From the NCBI GenBank assembly GCA_934183325.1, contig CAKPSH010000017.1, positions 1 to 28,614 of the forward strand: a DNA stretch of 28,614 nucleotides, written 5' to 3'. Below, piece by piece: positions 1-8,523 of this stretch. Each line of letters opens with the position of its first letter. Within the stretch, counting starts at the first letter, position 1. Under the pieces are notes generated by a model. It had not been told where the DNA came from. It made no database searches and was given only the letters and a program-made list of their open reading frames with translations. This DNA is from an uncultured Clostridia bacterium (GTDB lineage: Bacteria > Bacillota > Clostridia > TANB77 > CAG-508). The position numbers were made by a program, and so were the translations under genes.

Positions 1-668
1 ATAAATAATAGCTTGATATCTGGAATATCTTTTAATGAATATAATATATTTTCTATTCCCTTATTTTCATTTGCAAATCCAAAAAACGACATTACTTTAC
101 AATTTTGTATTCCTAATTTTTGTCTTATTTCTTTTATTTCATTTGTAGATAAATTGCTCTTTTTTACATTTGCAGAAATTGGCAAATATTTAATTTCTAC
201 TTTTTTATTTACTTTTCTAATTTCATCTAAATATGATTCTTCTACGACTAATATCTCATCAGCGAACTTAAAACTTATAGCATTTCTAATTTTACCTAAA
301 ATTGTGAAAATAGAATATTCGTGTATAGTTTCTACTACTTTGCATTTTATCTTTTTTCTTATAAAATAAGGCAAGAAATTTATCATTAAATTCTTTTTAT
401 ATTCTCCACTTGGATATTGTATATTTACAATATCTGGTTGAATTTCTTTTAACTTTTCTATTATGTTGTTTAAATTTCTAAAATTCCAATTTTCAACAAT
501 GTTATATACTTTTACATTATCTTCTATATCATTTTCTGCTTTTTTACTTGTTATAACACTTACTTCATTTCCATTTTTTGAAAGTTCTCTCGCTAAATTA
601 TAAGTATAGTCTCCGATTCCACATTGCATTTTTGGAAAAGCCCCTACTATAAAACAAATTTTTTTCAT
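1..668 (-). CDS. Glycosyltransferase family 4 (partial, C-terminal half lies outside the window)
   Basis: The minus strand is open from an ATG at 668 to the window edge, giving about 222 residues. A ribosome binding site (GAGGAGC, plus-strand 676-683) precedes it. The N-terminus has the GT-B fold signature of retaining GT4 enzymes: a hydrophobic first strand, then CGIGDYTYNLARELSKNG, a glycine-rich acceptor-side loop seen in many GT4 proteins, and further on a PDIVNIQYPSGEY segment and VETIHEYS. The nucleotide-sugar-binding C-terminal domain with the E-x7-E motif is just starting at the edge. It is the last visible gene of the polysaccharide block and starts 16 bases after the stop of the polymerase-glycosyltransferase fusion, so it is probably co-transcribed with it. 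Donor and acceptor sugars cannot be told from the sequence. Confidence 0.85.
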   Translation of the reverse strand, partial: MKKICFIVGAFPKMQCGIGDYTYNLARELSKNGNEVSVITSKKAENDIEDNVKVYNIVENWNFRNLNNIIEKLKEIQPDIVNIQYPSGEYKKNLMINFLPYFIRKKIKCKVVETIHEYSIFTILGKIRNAISFKFADEILVVEESYLDEIRKVNKKVEIKYLPISANVKKSNLSTNEIKEIRQKLGIQNCKVMSFFGFANENKGIENILYSLKDIPDIKLLF

Positions 669-684
669 AAATATAGCTCCTCTA

Positions 685-3156
685 TTAGTTTTTTAAAGTA
701 TTTAATACTGCTTCTGACGTTTTTTTCCAGCTAAATTTTTTTACAAGTTCTCTACTTTTTGTAATTGTATTTTTTCTTTCTTCTAAACTCATATTTAATG
801 CTTTGCTTATACTCTCTGCTAGTTTATTCTCATCTAGTTCTTCCTCACAATATATTGCACACTCTCCTCCAACTTCTGTTAAAGAGGAATTCTTAGCTGT
901 AACAACTATAGTTTGTCCATTCATAGCTTCTAATATTGGTAATCCAAACCCTTCATATAATGATGGATATACAAAACATTTTGAATTTTTATATAAAACT
1001 TCTTTTTTTGTTTTGTCAACATATCCTATTATTTTTATATCATCTTTTACCGTTGATTTTTCAATTAGCTCTAAAGTTTTTTTGTATCTCCATCCAAGTC
1101 CACCAGCAATTACTAAAATTAATTTTTTATTTTTTTCTTTTAGAATTTCAAACGCTTTTATTATAGTATCAACATTTTTTCTTGGTTCTATTGTTCCTAA
1201 AAAAAGTATATATTCTTTATTATCTATTTCAAGTTCTTTTAATATGCTTTTTTCTTCTTTTTCGGCTATTCCGTACTGTTCTGTATAGTTTGTTCCATTA
1301 TAAATTACTTCTATCTTTTCTTCTGATATATTGCAAATATCAATAATATCTTTTTTTGTTGCATTTGATATGGCTATAATTTTATCAGCATTATTGCAGG
1401 CTTTTTTTACAATAATTTTTTGTATTATAGTATTGTAGAAAGAACCTATCTTTTTGAATTTAAAAATGGCTAAATCGTGTATTGTTAATATATATTTCAT
1501 TTTTTTTGTGTAATCGGTTCTTTTTGGTAAGCAATGTTGTGTACCCCAGAATATATCTATTTGATCTTTTTTTAGTTTGATTGGTAATATAAAGTACAAC
1601 CAAATTGTTCCTATTTTAAATTTAGAACTACATTTATGAAAATTGTTATTAAGTTTAAAATCTAAAACAATTTCTTTATTTGAATAAATATAATATTCAT
1701 TTTCTTTATCTATTTCATTTAGATTTTTTATTATTTCATAAGTGTAATTTCCAATTCCTGCTCTTTTTTCTGTCAATGGTCTTCCATCTATTCCAATTTT
1801 ATACTTTTCTTTTTTTATAAATATTGGTTCTTGATAATTTAAATCTTTTTCTTTTTTTAAGTTTAATAAAGTAAATATTGGCAATAGCCATAATGTATAA
1901 AATAAAAGATTATTAAAATTACATATTACTAATGAAGTAATTATTATTGCTATTAATGCTTCATTATCTGTATATTTTTTTCTCTCTTTATATGCCCTAA
2001 TTAATCTTTCTGTAATGACATAAACGAAGTATAGACTTCCTATTGTTCCACTTGTTATTAATATTACTAACAAAGATGAATCATTTCCAAAAGAGGCTGA
2101 AGATGCTTTTGATGAGTTAGCTTCTGTAAATCCTAGCATATTATACCCTATACCTATTACAAGGTTATTTTTTGATTTTATTTTTTCACTTTCTTCCTTC
2201 TTTTGTGCTTTTTCTTCATCACTACTTATAGTTTGTAATCCTTTAGACCAATCACTAATTCTGGCATAAGTAGAATCATCATTAGCTGTTCCTAATATTC
2301 TTTTAAATACTCTTACATCTGTACAAAATGTTAAAAATGCAAATATTGTTGCTACGATTATACCTATTGCTAATGCTCTAATAGTTGTTTTACTTTTTTC
2401 TATTTTTTTATTTTCAATTCTAATTGTAGATATAAAATATATAAATAATGCTATACATATTCCTAAAACACCACTTCTTGAAACAGTTAATACTATTGCT
2501 GTTATAAATATTACCAAATATAATAAATTTAATTTTGAACCTTTTTTTGCATAATAATTTAGGCATAACATTGAAGGAATAATTAAACATGCTGCTAAAT
2601 AATTAGGATCAAAATATGTTGAAATTAACCTTCCTACATGTGGATCTGGATTAGCAAAATATACTCCCATATTGTAAAATATATCGTAAAAATCATAAGC
2701 TACTGGGAAAAATATTAATTGTATTAACCCTATTCCTACAACTATTAAATAATTATATATTATATAATTACAAATTTTATCTCTTGAAATTTCATATTTT
2801 TTAAATACGTTTGTGATAGCAATAGCAACACAAAGTGTTGCTATTATTCTTAATGAATATAATAATCCATATACAGATTGTTTTAAAGAATAATCAAAAA
2901 ATATCACTGGTATTGCTGCAATTGCAAACCAGATTAATATTTTAATGTTATCTTTACTTATTTTGATTAAGTCTTTTTTGTGTATTATAAGTAATATTAA
3001 ACAAGATATTGCTGCTATAATCTCGGCTGTTTTTATAGGTAATCTATTTCCTAAATTAAAGGTTAAGCAATTTCCTAGAATAATATATGCACTGATTACT
3101 AAAAAGCACAATGCTAAACTTATGTTTTTTGTGTTTATTTTCTTCACTATGTTCAT
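685..3156 (-). CDS. Wzy/O-antigen-ligase-like membrane protein fused to a GT4 glycosyltransferase
   Basis: This is an 823-residue protein with two domains. Residues 1 to about 432 are a polytopic membrane region of roughly ten hydrophobic segments, with features of the O-antigen ligase/polymerase (Wzy_C, PF04932) superfamily: the LTVSRSG motif near 223-229, a long extracytoplasmic loop at about 275-360 and a GIGYNMLG motif near 335. Residues from about 452 to the end form a complete GT-B glycosyltransferase: IGIDGRPL at its start, AGIGNYTYEI, LTIHDL, an FLGTIEPRKN motif and EGFGLPILE, the family-4 E-x7-E signature. The linker (about 433-451) is lysine-rich and has no internal ATG or ribosome binding site, and the residue at the usual start of the GT4 domain is Tyr, so one continuous polypeptide is expected. 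It probably polymerises repeat units and adds a sugar. It lies 23 bases downstream of the preceding GT4 gene. Confidence 0.85.
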   Translation of the reverse strand: MNIVKKINTKNISLALCFLVISAYIILGNCLTFNLGNRLPIKTAEIIAAISCLILLIIHKKDLIKISKDNIKILIWFAIAAIPVIFFDYSLKQSVYGLLYSLRIIATLCVAIAITNVFKKYEISRDKICNYIIYNYLIVVGIGLIQLIFFPVAYDFYDIFYNMGVYFANPDPHVGRLISTYFDPNYLAACLIIPSMLCLNYYAKKGSKLNLLYLVIFITAIVLTVSRSGVLGICIALFIYFISTIRIENKKIEKSKTTIRALAIGIIVATIFAFLTFCTDVRVFKRILGTANDDSTYARISDWSKGLQTISSDEEKAQKKEESEKIKSKNNLVIGIGYNMLGFTEANSSKASSASFGNDSSLLVILITSGTIGSLYFVYVITERLIRAYKERKKYTDNEALIAIIITSLVICNFNNLLFYTLWLLPIFTLLNLKKEKDLNYQEPIFIKKEKYKIGIDGRPLTEKRAGIGNYTYEIIKNLNEIDKENEYYIYSNKEIVLDFKLNNNFHKCSSKFKIGTIWLYFILPIKLKKDQIDIFWGTQHCLPKRTDYTKKMKYILTIHDLAIFKFKKIGSFYNTIIQKIIVKKACNNADKIIAISNATKKDIIDICNISEEKIEVIYNGTNYTEQYGIAEKEEKSILKELEIDNKEYILFLGTIEPRKNVDTIIKAFEILKEKNKKLILVIAGGLGWRYKKTLELIEKSTVKDDIKIIGYVDKTKKEVLYKNSKCFVYPSLYEGFGLPILEAMNGQTIVVTAKNSSLTEVGGECAIYCEEELDENKLAESISKALNMSLEERKNTITKSRELVKKFSWKKTSEAVLNTLKN

Positions 3157-3179
3157 TTTATATAATCTTCTCCATTCGT

Positions 3180-4250
3180 CTATTTTTCATTAAAATTTGA
3201 TTTTACTTCCTCGCTTATTTTTTTCCAGTCAAAATTTTTTAACCATTTTTCGACTTTTTCTTCGTTAAATTCTATATGTTCAGAAGCTTTTATTTTTTCG
3301 CATATTTCTCTTGCATTATTTGGATCAAAATATTCTATTACATCTCCTCCAACCTCTGGAAGTGAAGAAGTATTTGATGATATAACTTTTGTACCACAAG
3401 CCAGTGCTTCTATAATTGGTAATCCAAATCCTTCATATAGCGAAGGAAATATAAACAAGTCAGCTAGGTTATATACATCTATAATTTGTTCTTGTGTTAG
3501 ACTTCCTGTATTTATAATAAAGTCTTTTATTCCTAATTGTTTTTCTTTTTCATCTAATACTGTATAATTTTCAAATGCTTTTCCTACAATTAATAATACA
3601 TAATTTTCTTTATCTTCTAATAATGAAAATGCTTCTAATAACTTTTCTATATTTTTATGTGGTTTTAGATTTCCTGCATACATAAGTATCTTCTTATTTC
3701 TTGGTATATTGTATTTTTCATATAGATAATCTATTTTCTCTTTGCTTTTCTTTCTAAATTCTTCTCCTACTCCATTATATATAACCTTAATTTTGTCTGG
3801 ATTTACTTTAAAATATTGTAAAATATCCTGTTTGCTATTTTCAGAAACTGTTAATACTACACTGGATTTTTTGATTGCTACCCACATCATAAATTTTGCA
3901 TATAAATATGCAAATTTATTTGGTAAAAATTGTTTTAATTTTAAATGTGTTAAATCATGTATAGTAACTACCATCTTTCCTCTATAGAAAATAGGTACAT
4001 TATAATGTGGAACGTGAAGAATATCAGGTTTCATCTTTTTTAATTCCTTATATGGAAATTTTAATTGTTCTTTTATTCCATATATCTTTGAATCAAATTC
4101 AATTATATTATTTTCATCTATTTTGTTTAATTCCTTTATATCTTCTTTATTTCCTAAAGCTATTTGATAACAATCGTTTTTCATTAAATTTTTTATGTAT
4201 GTTCCTATTCCAGACATTTTCAGCATTCGTGCATCTACAGCTACCTTCAT
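3180..4250 (-). CDS. Glycosyltransferase family 4
   Basis: A 356-residue GT-B glycosyltransferase, normal length for GT4. Seen in order: MKVAVDARML then SGIGTYIKNL at 13-22, VVTIHDLTHLK at about 94-104, VIYNGVG at 156-162, YAGNLKPHKN at 191-200 (donor-domain start), and EGFGLPIIE at 273-281, the E-x7-E motif whose glutamates contact the nucleotide sugar, followed by ALACGTKVISSNTSSLPEVGG. The start ATG overlaps the stop of the upstream gene by one base (TAATG), which suggests translational coupling. It should act at the cytoplasmic face of the membrane on a lipid-linked acceptor. The sequence resembles mannosyl- or rhamnosyltransferases of surface-polysaccharide clusters, but the sugar is not determined. 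Confidence 0.9.
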   Translation of the reverse strand: MKVAVDARMLKMSGIGTYIKNLMKNDCYQIALGNKEDIKELNKIDENNIIEFDSKIYGIKEQLKFPYKELKKMKPDILHVPHYNVPIFYRGKMVVTIHDLTHLKLKQFLPNKFAYLYAKFMMWVAIKKSSVVLTVSENSKQDILQYFKVNPDKIKVIYNGVGEEFRKKSKEKIDYLYEKYNIPRNKKILMYAGNLKPHKNIEKLLEAFSLLEDKENYVLLIVGKAFENYTVLDEKEKQLGIKDFIINTGSLTQEQIIDVYNLADLFIFPSLYEGFGLPIIEALACGTKVISSNTSSLPEVGGDVIEYFDPNNAREICEKIKASEHIEFNEEKVEKWLKNFDWKKISEEVKSNFNEK

Positions 4251-5353
4251 TATTTTATGTTTCTCTCCTTTGCTTTTTCTTCAATAAAGTTTTTTATCTT
4301 ATTTTTAAATTCACTTTCATCAAATTGAAAAGTGTGTTGTCTTATTTCTTTTTTATTAAAATTCATCTTTTCTGATTTTAGAATTGCTTCTTTAACTGCC
4401 TCAACAGTTTGTTCATGGAAAAATACACCTGTTTTTCCATCTATTACAGAATCTAAGACTCCTCCTCTTCCATAGGCAATTACTGGTCTTCCACATGCCA
4501 TTGCTTCAACTGGAGTAATACCAAAATCTTCTTCTCCTGGGAATAAAAGAGCTTTTCCTTCAGCCATATACTTTCTTACAACATCTGTTTTTTGTGCACC
4601 TAAAAATTTTATATTTTTGTCTCCATCTGCAAGCTTTTTTAAGTTTTCTAATTCTGGTCCATCACCTATAACCACTAATTTCTTTCCTAACTCTTTACAA
4701 GCTTGTACCGCTAAATCAAATCTTTTATATCTTACAAGTCTTGAAACAACGAAATAATAATCTTCATCTTTATCTGATATATCAAATTGATTACATCTAA
4801 CCGCTGGATTTATTACAACTGATTCTCTATTATAATATTTTTTTATTCTTTTTTGTACTGTAGTTGAATTAGCTATAAAATAATCAACCCTAGCACTTGA
4901 TGTTACATCCCACATTCTCATATAATGTAATAATATTGATATTAGTTTTTTCTTAAATTTTCCCATTCCTATAACATAGTCTTCTCTTTTTTCCCATGCA
5001 TATCTCATTGGCGTTGCACAATAACATATATGAATAGCATCTGGGTGTGCTATAATTCCTTTAGCACAACATGTACTACTACTTAATACTACATCATATT
5101 CATTTAAATTCAATGACTCAAAAGCCATTGGCATTAAAGGGAAATATTTCTTATGGTTTTCAACTTTCTTTTTATTTTTTTGTAAAAATGTTGTTCTTAT
5201 ATCTATATTTTCTACTAATTCTTTATCTAATTTTTCTGGATTATAAACACTTGTATATATTGGTGCTTCAGGATATAATTCGTGAAAATCCACTATTAAT
5301 CTTTCAGCTCCTCCCATATTTGTTAACCAGTCATGTACAATAGCAAGTTTCAT
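4250..5353 (-). CDS. GT4 glycosyltransferase, WbaZ-like (probable mannosyltransferase)
   Basis: A 367-residue glycosyltransferase. The N-terminus MKLAIVHDWLTNMGGAERLI and the C-terminal block GEEDFGITPVEAMACGRP (about 273-290) followed by VIAYGRGGVLDSV are characteristic of the WbaZ-like subgroup of GT4, whose studied members transfer mannose from GDP-mannose. The acceptor domain carries YCATPMRYAWEKREDY (about 111-126), also typical of this subgroup. It starts 14 bases after the GDP-mannose-forming gene manC, which supports a mannosyltransferase role. The ribosome binding site is AGGTGG, and its stop overlaps the start of the next gene by one base. Family placement is firm; the sugar specificity is inferred from family and context. 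Confidence 0.88.
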   Translation of the reverse strand: MKLAIVHDWLTNMGGAERLIVDFHELYPEAPIYTSVYNPEKLDKELVENIDIRTTFLQKNKKKVENHKKYFPLMPMAFESLNLNEYDVVLSSSTCCAKGIIAHPDAIHICYCATPMRYAWEKREDYVIGMGKFKKKLISILLHYMRMWDVTSSARVDYFIANSTTVQKRIKKYYNRESVVINPAVRCNQFDISDKDEDYYFVVSRLVRYKRFDLAVQACKELGKKLVVIGDGPELENLKKLADGDKNIKFLGAQKTDVVRKYMAEGKALLFPGEEDFGITPVEAMACGRPVIAYGRGGVLDSVIDGKTGVFFHEQTVEAVKEAILKSEKMNFNKKEIRQHTFQFDESEFKNKIKNFIEEKAKERNIK

Positions 5354-5367
5354 TAAAATTCCACCTT

Positions 5368-6405
5368 TTATTTATTTCTTAATTTATGTAATTCTCCTAA
5401 TTTTTCTCTTTTTCCTATTACTATTAAATCATCTGAATCTATACAAAATACATCTTCCAAATCTAATAATACTATTTCTTTATTTGATGTATATATAATA
5501 TTATTTTTAGAATTAATAGCTCTAACTTTTCCTCTTATGTAATTATTATTTTCATCTGGTTTAATATATCTTTGTAATGCAAGCCAAGTTCCAATATCAT
5601 CCCAACCAAAATCTCCTGGTATTACATATATTGCATCTGATTTTTCCATTATTGCGTAATCCACAGATATTTCTTCTGCTTGACAATATATTTCCTTTGT
5701 CTTTTCATTGAAATCTTTATCACCTATTTTTGGTAAATCCAAGAATAATTTATATGTATTTGAATATTTTTCTTCAAACTCTTTTAGCATGTAATTTATG
5801 TTGAATATAAATATTCCTGCATTCCATAAATAATTTCCACTCTCTAAATATGTTTTTGCGACTTCTACAGTAGGTTTTTCTACAAATTTTTCTACTTTTA
5901 TAACAGGTTTTCCTGCATCTGCTTTTTCATATTTTATATATCCATATCCTGATTCTGGTCTATCTGGTGTTATTCCTATAGTTATTATTGAATTTTTGTT
6001 TTCTTCATTTAAATAATTATTTGCTTTTAAAATTGTATTACAAAATTCAGCATTATCACCAATCATGTGATCAGATGGTAATACTGCAATATTTGCGTCT
6101 TTATATAATTGATTAATATATAATGTTGAAAGTAATATACAAGGTGCAGTATTTTTTATTGCTGGTTGTATTATTATATTTCTGTCTGAAATACCTTCAA
6201 TTTGTTCTTTTACTAAATCTATATATTTGTCCCCTGTAAGAATAAAAATTCTTTCTTGAGGTATTATTTTTAACATTCTTTCGTATGTAAGTTGTAGCAT
6301 TGTTTTATCATCTACTAAATTTAAGAATTGTTTTGGTTTTTTCTCTGTTGATTTTGGCCAAAATCTTGTTCCAATTCCTCCTGCCATTATTAATGCACAA
6401 ATCAT
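5368..6405 (-). CDS. manC: Mannose-1-phosphate guanylyltransferase
   Basis: Forms GDP-mannose from mannose 1-phosphate and GTP. Seen: the nucleotidyltransferase signature ALIMAGGIGTRFWPKST with KKPKQFL downstream, QPAIKNTAPCI, PSDHMIGD (metal-binding region), FVEKP, YLWNAGIFIF, and near the end SVDYAIMEKS and GDFGWDDIGTW. At 345 residues it is the single-domain type with no fused phosphomannose isomerase domain. I chose the ATG at 6405 because AAGGGA lies nine bases before it. An ATG three codons upstream has that site touching it, and a TTG at 6432 would extend the protein without homology. It is the first gene after a clear promoter (6492-6520) and supplies activated sugar to the glycosyltransferases downstream. 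Confidence 0.93.
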   Translation of the reverse strand: MICALIMAGGIGTRFWPKSTEKKPKQFLNLVDDKTMLQLTYERMLKIIPQERIFILTGDKYIDLVKEQIEGISDRNIIIQPAIKNTAPCILLSTLYINQLYKDANIAVLPSDHMIGDNAEFCNTILKANNYLNEENKNSIITIGITPDRPESGYGYIKYEKADAGKPVIKVEKFVEKPTVEVAKTYLESGNYLWNAGIFIFNINYMLKEFEEKYSNTYKLFLDLPKIGDKDFNEKTKEIYCQAEEISVDYAIMEKSDAIYVIPGDFGWDDIGTWLALQRYIKPDENNNYIRGKVRAINSKNNIIYTSNKEIVLLDLEDVFCIDSDDLIVIGKREKLGELHKLRNK

Positions 6406-6491
6406 AAGCTTCATTCCCTTCTTTAAATGCAATATTTACTTTGAAATTAAATATACACATAGTTTTACATTTTATTACATTATTTTTTAGT

Positions 6492-6520
6492 ATTATATAT
6501 ATATTAGTTAAAAAAGTCAA
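6492..6520 (-). promoter_or_regulatory. Sigma-A promoter of the manC-glycosyltransferase operon
   Basis: On the minus strand, TTGACT (6515-6520) and a perfect TATAAT (6492-6497) are separated by 17 bases. It lies between the terminator at 6585-6634 and manC. It predicts a transcript start near 6485 and a leader of about 80 bases. Confidence 0.8.
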
Positions 6521-6584
6521 TATTTCTGCTGTAATCTAGTTTCTTAATTTGTGAATTTTTTGTGTCCTTTTTGAATTAAAACAA

Positions 6585-6634
6585 TAAAAAAAGACTGTTG
6601 AACAAAATATTTTTTCATACTTTGTCCTCAGTCT
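6585..6634 (-). terminator. Rho-independent terminator after the sugar transferase gene
   Basis: The minus strand reads AGACTG, a spacer, then CAGTCT followed by seven T. The inside of the stem extends with a GGACAAAGTAT / ATATTTTGTTC pairing that uses G-T wobbles. It lies about 30 bases past the sugar transferase stop and separates that gene from manC. Confidence 0.85.
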
Positions 6635-6663
6635 AAAAAATCCTATTTATAATTTTTTATACT

Positions 6664-7341
6664 CTATACAGCACCTTTTTTACATAATACTGTCTTTATT
6701 GTTTTGAATAGAATTTTCATATCTCCTTTAAATGAGTTCGTTTGATAATATTTAACATCTAATTTTACTCTTTCATCAAAACTTAATTCGCTTCTTCCTG
6801 AAACTTGCCATAATCCTGTAAGTCCTGGCTTCATTGTAGTTATAGTTTTATATGCTCTTCCCATATCTTTTTTTTCTCTTTCTAAATATGGCCTTGGACC
6901 TACAACGCTCATTTCACCTTTTAATATATTTATAAATTGAGGGAATTCATCTAAACTAGTTTTTCTTAAAAATGCACCCATTTTTGTTATTCTTGGATCA
7001 TTTTTTAGTTTTTTATTTTCTTCATACTCTTTCTTTAAATCTTCATTTTCACGTAGCATTGTCTGTAGTTTTTCGTCTGCCCCCACTACCATTGTTCTAA
7101 ATTTATACATTTTAAATTTTTTTCCATCTTGTCCTATTCTTTCTTGTACAAAAAAAATTGGGTCTGTGTCGTTTGCCATTAAATTCATAAATTTAACTGC
7201 AACACAAAGAGGTGCAAGAATAACTGTTCCAGCTATTCCTACTAATATATCAACTGTTCTTTTTGGTATCTTATAGATGCTTTTTGATCTCATAACAACA
7301 TCAAGTGTTGTCATGCTTAATGTAGATTCATTTACATTCAC
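6664..7341 (-). CDS. Polyprenyl-phosphate sugar-1-phosphate transferase (bacterial sugar transferase)
   Basis: At 225 residues, this is the catalytic core form of the PF02397 family (WbaP/WcaJ C-terminal type). These membrane enzymes start a polysaccharide repeat unit by moving a sugar 1-phosphate from a UDP-sugar to undecaprenyl phosphate. Seen: KRTVDILVGI and the following hydrophobic segment (about 27-53), FFVQERIGQDGKKFKMYKFR (63-82), KNDPRITKMGAFLRKTSLDE with the catalytic Asp-Glu pair, MSVVGPRPYL, and PGLTGLWQVSGRSEL. It lacks the four-helix N-terminal domain of WbaP, which is normal for the short class. The start codon is GTG with GGAGGG eight bases upstream. It lies 28 bases after the LCP gene and is followed by a terminator. 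Which sugar is transferred (Glc, Gal, GlcNAc or other) cannot be told. Confidence 0.92.
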   Translation of the reverse strand: MNVNESTLSMTTLDVVMRSKSIYKIPKRTVDILVGIAGTVILAPLCVAVKFMNLMANDTDPIFFVQERIGQDGKKFKMYKFRTMVVGADEKLQTMLRENEDLKKEYEENKKLKNDPRITKMGAFLRKTSLDEFPQFINILKGEMSVVGPRPYLEREKKDMGRAYKTITTMKPGLTGLWQVSGRSELSFDERVKLDVKYYQTNSFKGDMKILFKTIKTVLCKKGAV

Positions 7342-7369
7342 TGTATATTCCCTCCATATCTTTAAAGTA

Positions 7370-8446
7370 TTATTTTAATCCTGTTTTCTTAATTAAATTA
7401 TCGCTTATCTTCTTTAGTTCTGCTGAAACTTCGTAGTCTTCTTCTCCAAATAAGTCTTTGTGTAATTGTGTTACATTTTTTTCCAAATTCTTTGGAGCTA
7501 AATAATAAACTTTAGCTGGTTGATAGTCTGCCCATTCATAAGGGAATCCTATACTATCTGTTATATTATATTTTGTAACACCTGTTGCTAATTTTATTAC
7601 TTCATTAGGGCTTAATGTTGTTTGTACTTTTGGTAATACTTTATCTACTAAACTATTTAACTGAAGTACATTCATTGTCTTTATTTTTTCAAATGCTTTT
7701 GATAGGACTATTCTTTGTCTATTTGTTCTGTCTATATCTGTTCCAATATATCTAATTCTTGCATATGCCAATGCTTGTGCGCCATCTAATGTATATGTTC
7801 CTGTTTTTGTAAGTAAATTTGAATGTATTCCTGTTACATCTCTTATTTCTTCTATATAATCATTTATATATTTTAAATCAGCTTTTGTAATTGTCATCTC
7901 TATTCCGCCTACAGCATTTATTACATCAACAACAACAGCGAAATTGATTGTTACATATTCAGAAATATCTAAATCTAAGTTTTTATTTAATAATCCTACT
8001 GTCTTTTCTGCTCCATTTTGTCTAAAATAATCTGTTATCTTGGTATAATTTTTTCCATCTGCAGATAAATAACTATCTCTATATACTGAGGCTAATTTTA
8101 CTTCTTTTGTTTCATTATTTATGCTTACTATTAATATAGTATCTCCTCCTGCATGTTCTTCATACTTATTATCTCTTGAATCAACACCAAATAATACTAT
8201 GTTCATAAATCCTGTATTTTCTACGCCTTCGTTTACTTCTACTTTTTGTAGTTCATTTTCTTTATAGTCTATTTTATCCAGTTTTTTGTATATATATAAT
8301 ACTCCACATCCGGCTCCTATTACTAGTATTAAAACTATAACTAATAATATTATTAAAATTTTAAAGAAAATTTTTAATTTACTTTTTTTCTTTTTTTTCT
8401 TTGTTGTACTTTTTCTATTTATTTCATTATTTTCAAATTCTTCCAT
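7370..8446 (-). CDS. LytR-CpsA-Psr (LCP) family cell-wall polymer attachment protein
   Basis: A 358-residue membrane-anchored protein. It has a short cytoplasmic tail with a run of lysines (about 15-25), one transmembrane helix (about 27-52) and an extracellular LCP domain (PF03816). LCP motifs seen: NIVLFGVDSRD, GGDTILIVSIN, KLASVYRDSYL with the conserved Arg-Asp, and YARIRYIGTDIDRTNRQRIV with the conserved arginines that bind the polyprenyl pyrophosphate. LCP enzymes ligate wall teichoic acids or capsular polymers from the lipid carrier to peptidoglycan. The gene has its own promoter directly upstream and is followed by the initiating sugar transferase, so its substrate is probably the polysaccharide made by the neighbouring cluster. 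A regulatory role was proposed for this family in the past; attachment is the better-supported function. Confidence 0.92.
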   Translation of the reverse strand: MEEFENNEINRKSTTKKKKKKSKLKIFFKILIILLVIVLILVIGAGCGVLYIYKKLDKIDYKENELQKVEVNEGVENTGFMNIVLFGVDSRDNKYEEHAGGDTILIVSINNETKEVKLASVYRDSYLSADGKNYTKITDYFRQNGAEKTVGLLNKNLDLDISEYVTINFAVVVDVINAVGGIEMTITKADLKYINDYIEEIRDVTGIHSNLLTKTGTYTLDGAQALAYARIRYIGTDIDRTNRQRIVLSKAFEKIKTMNVLQLNSLVDKVLPKVQTTLSPNEVIKLATGVTKYNITDSIGFPYEWADYQPAKVYYLAPKNLEKNVTQLHKDLFGEEDYEVSAELKKISDNLIKKTGLK

Positions 8447-8477
8447 TTTACATTCCTTTTTCTAGTGTATTTTTTTC

Positions 8478-8506
8478 ATTATATATTATTATAATATTTT
8501 TATCAA
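8478..8506 (-). promoter_or_regulatory. Sigma-A promoter of the LCP-sugar transferase operon
   Basis: On the minus strand, TTGATA (8501-8506) and TATAAT (8478-8483) are 17 bases apart, in the 77-base gap between the argS stop and the LCP start. No terminator was seen after argS, so read-through from argS is also possible. Confidence 0.75.
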
Positions 8507-8523
8507 CTTTATTCACAAAGTTT

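Noticed and set aside
6406..6432. Longer manC start at a TTG or at the ATG at 6414
   Set aside because: The ribosome binding site fits the ATG at 6405 best, and the added residues precede the family's conserved N-terminus.
6308..6520. A 70-codon minus-strand frame overlapping the start of manC
   Set aside because: It is out of frame with manC, crosses the promoter and has no ribosome binding site or recognisable protein.
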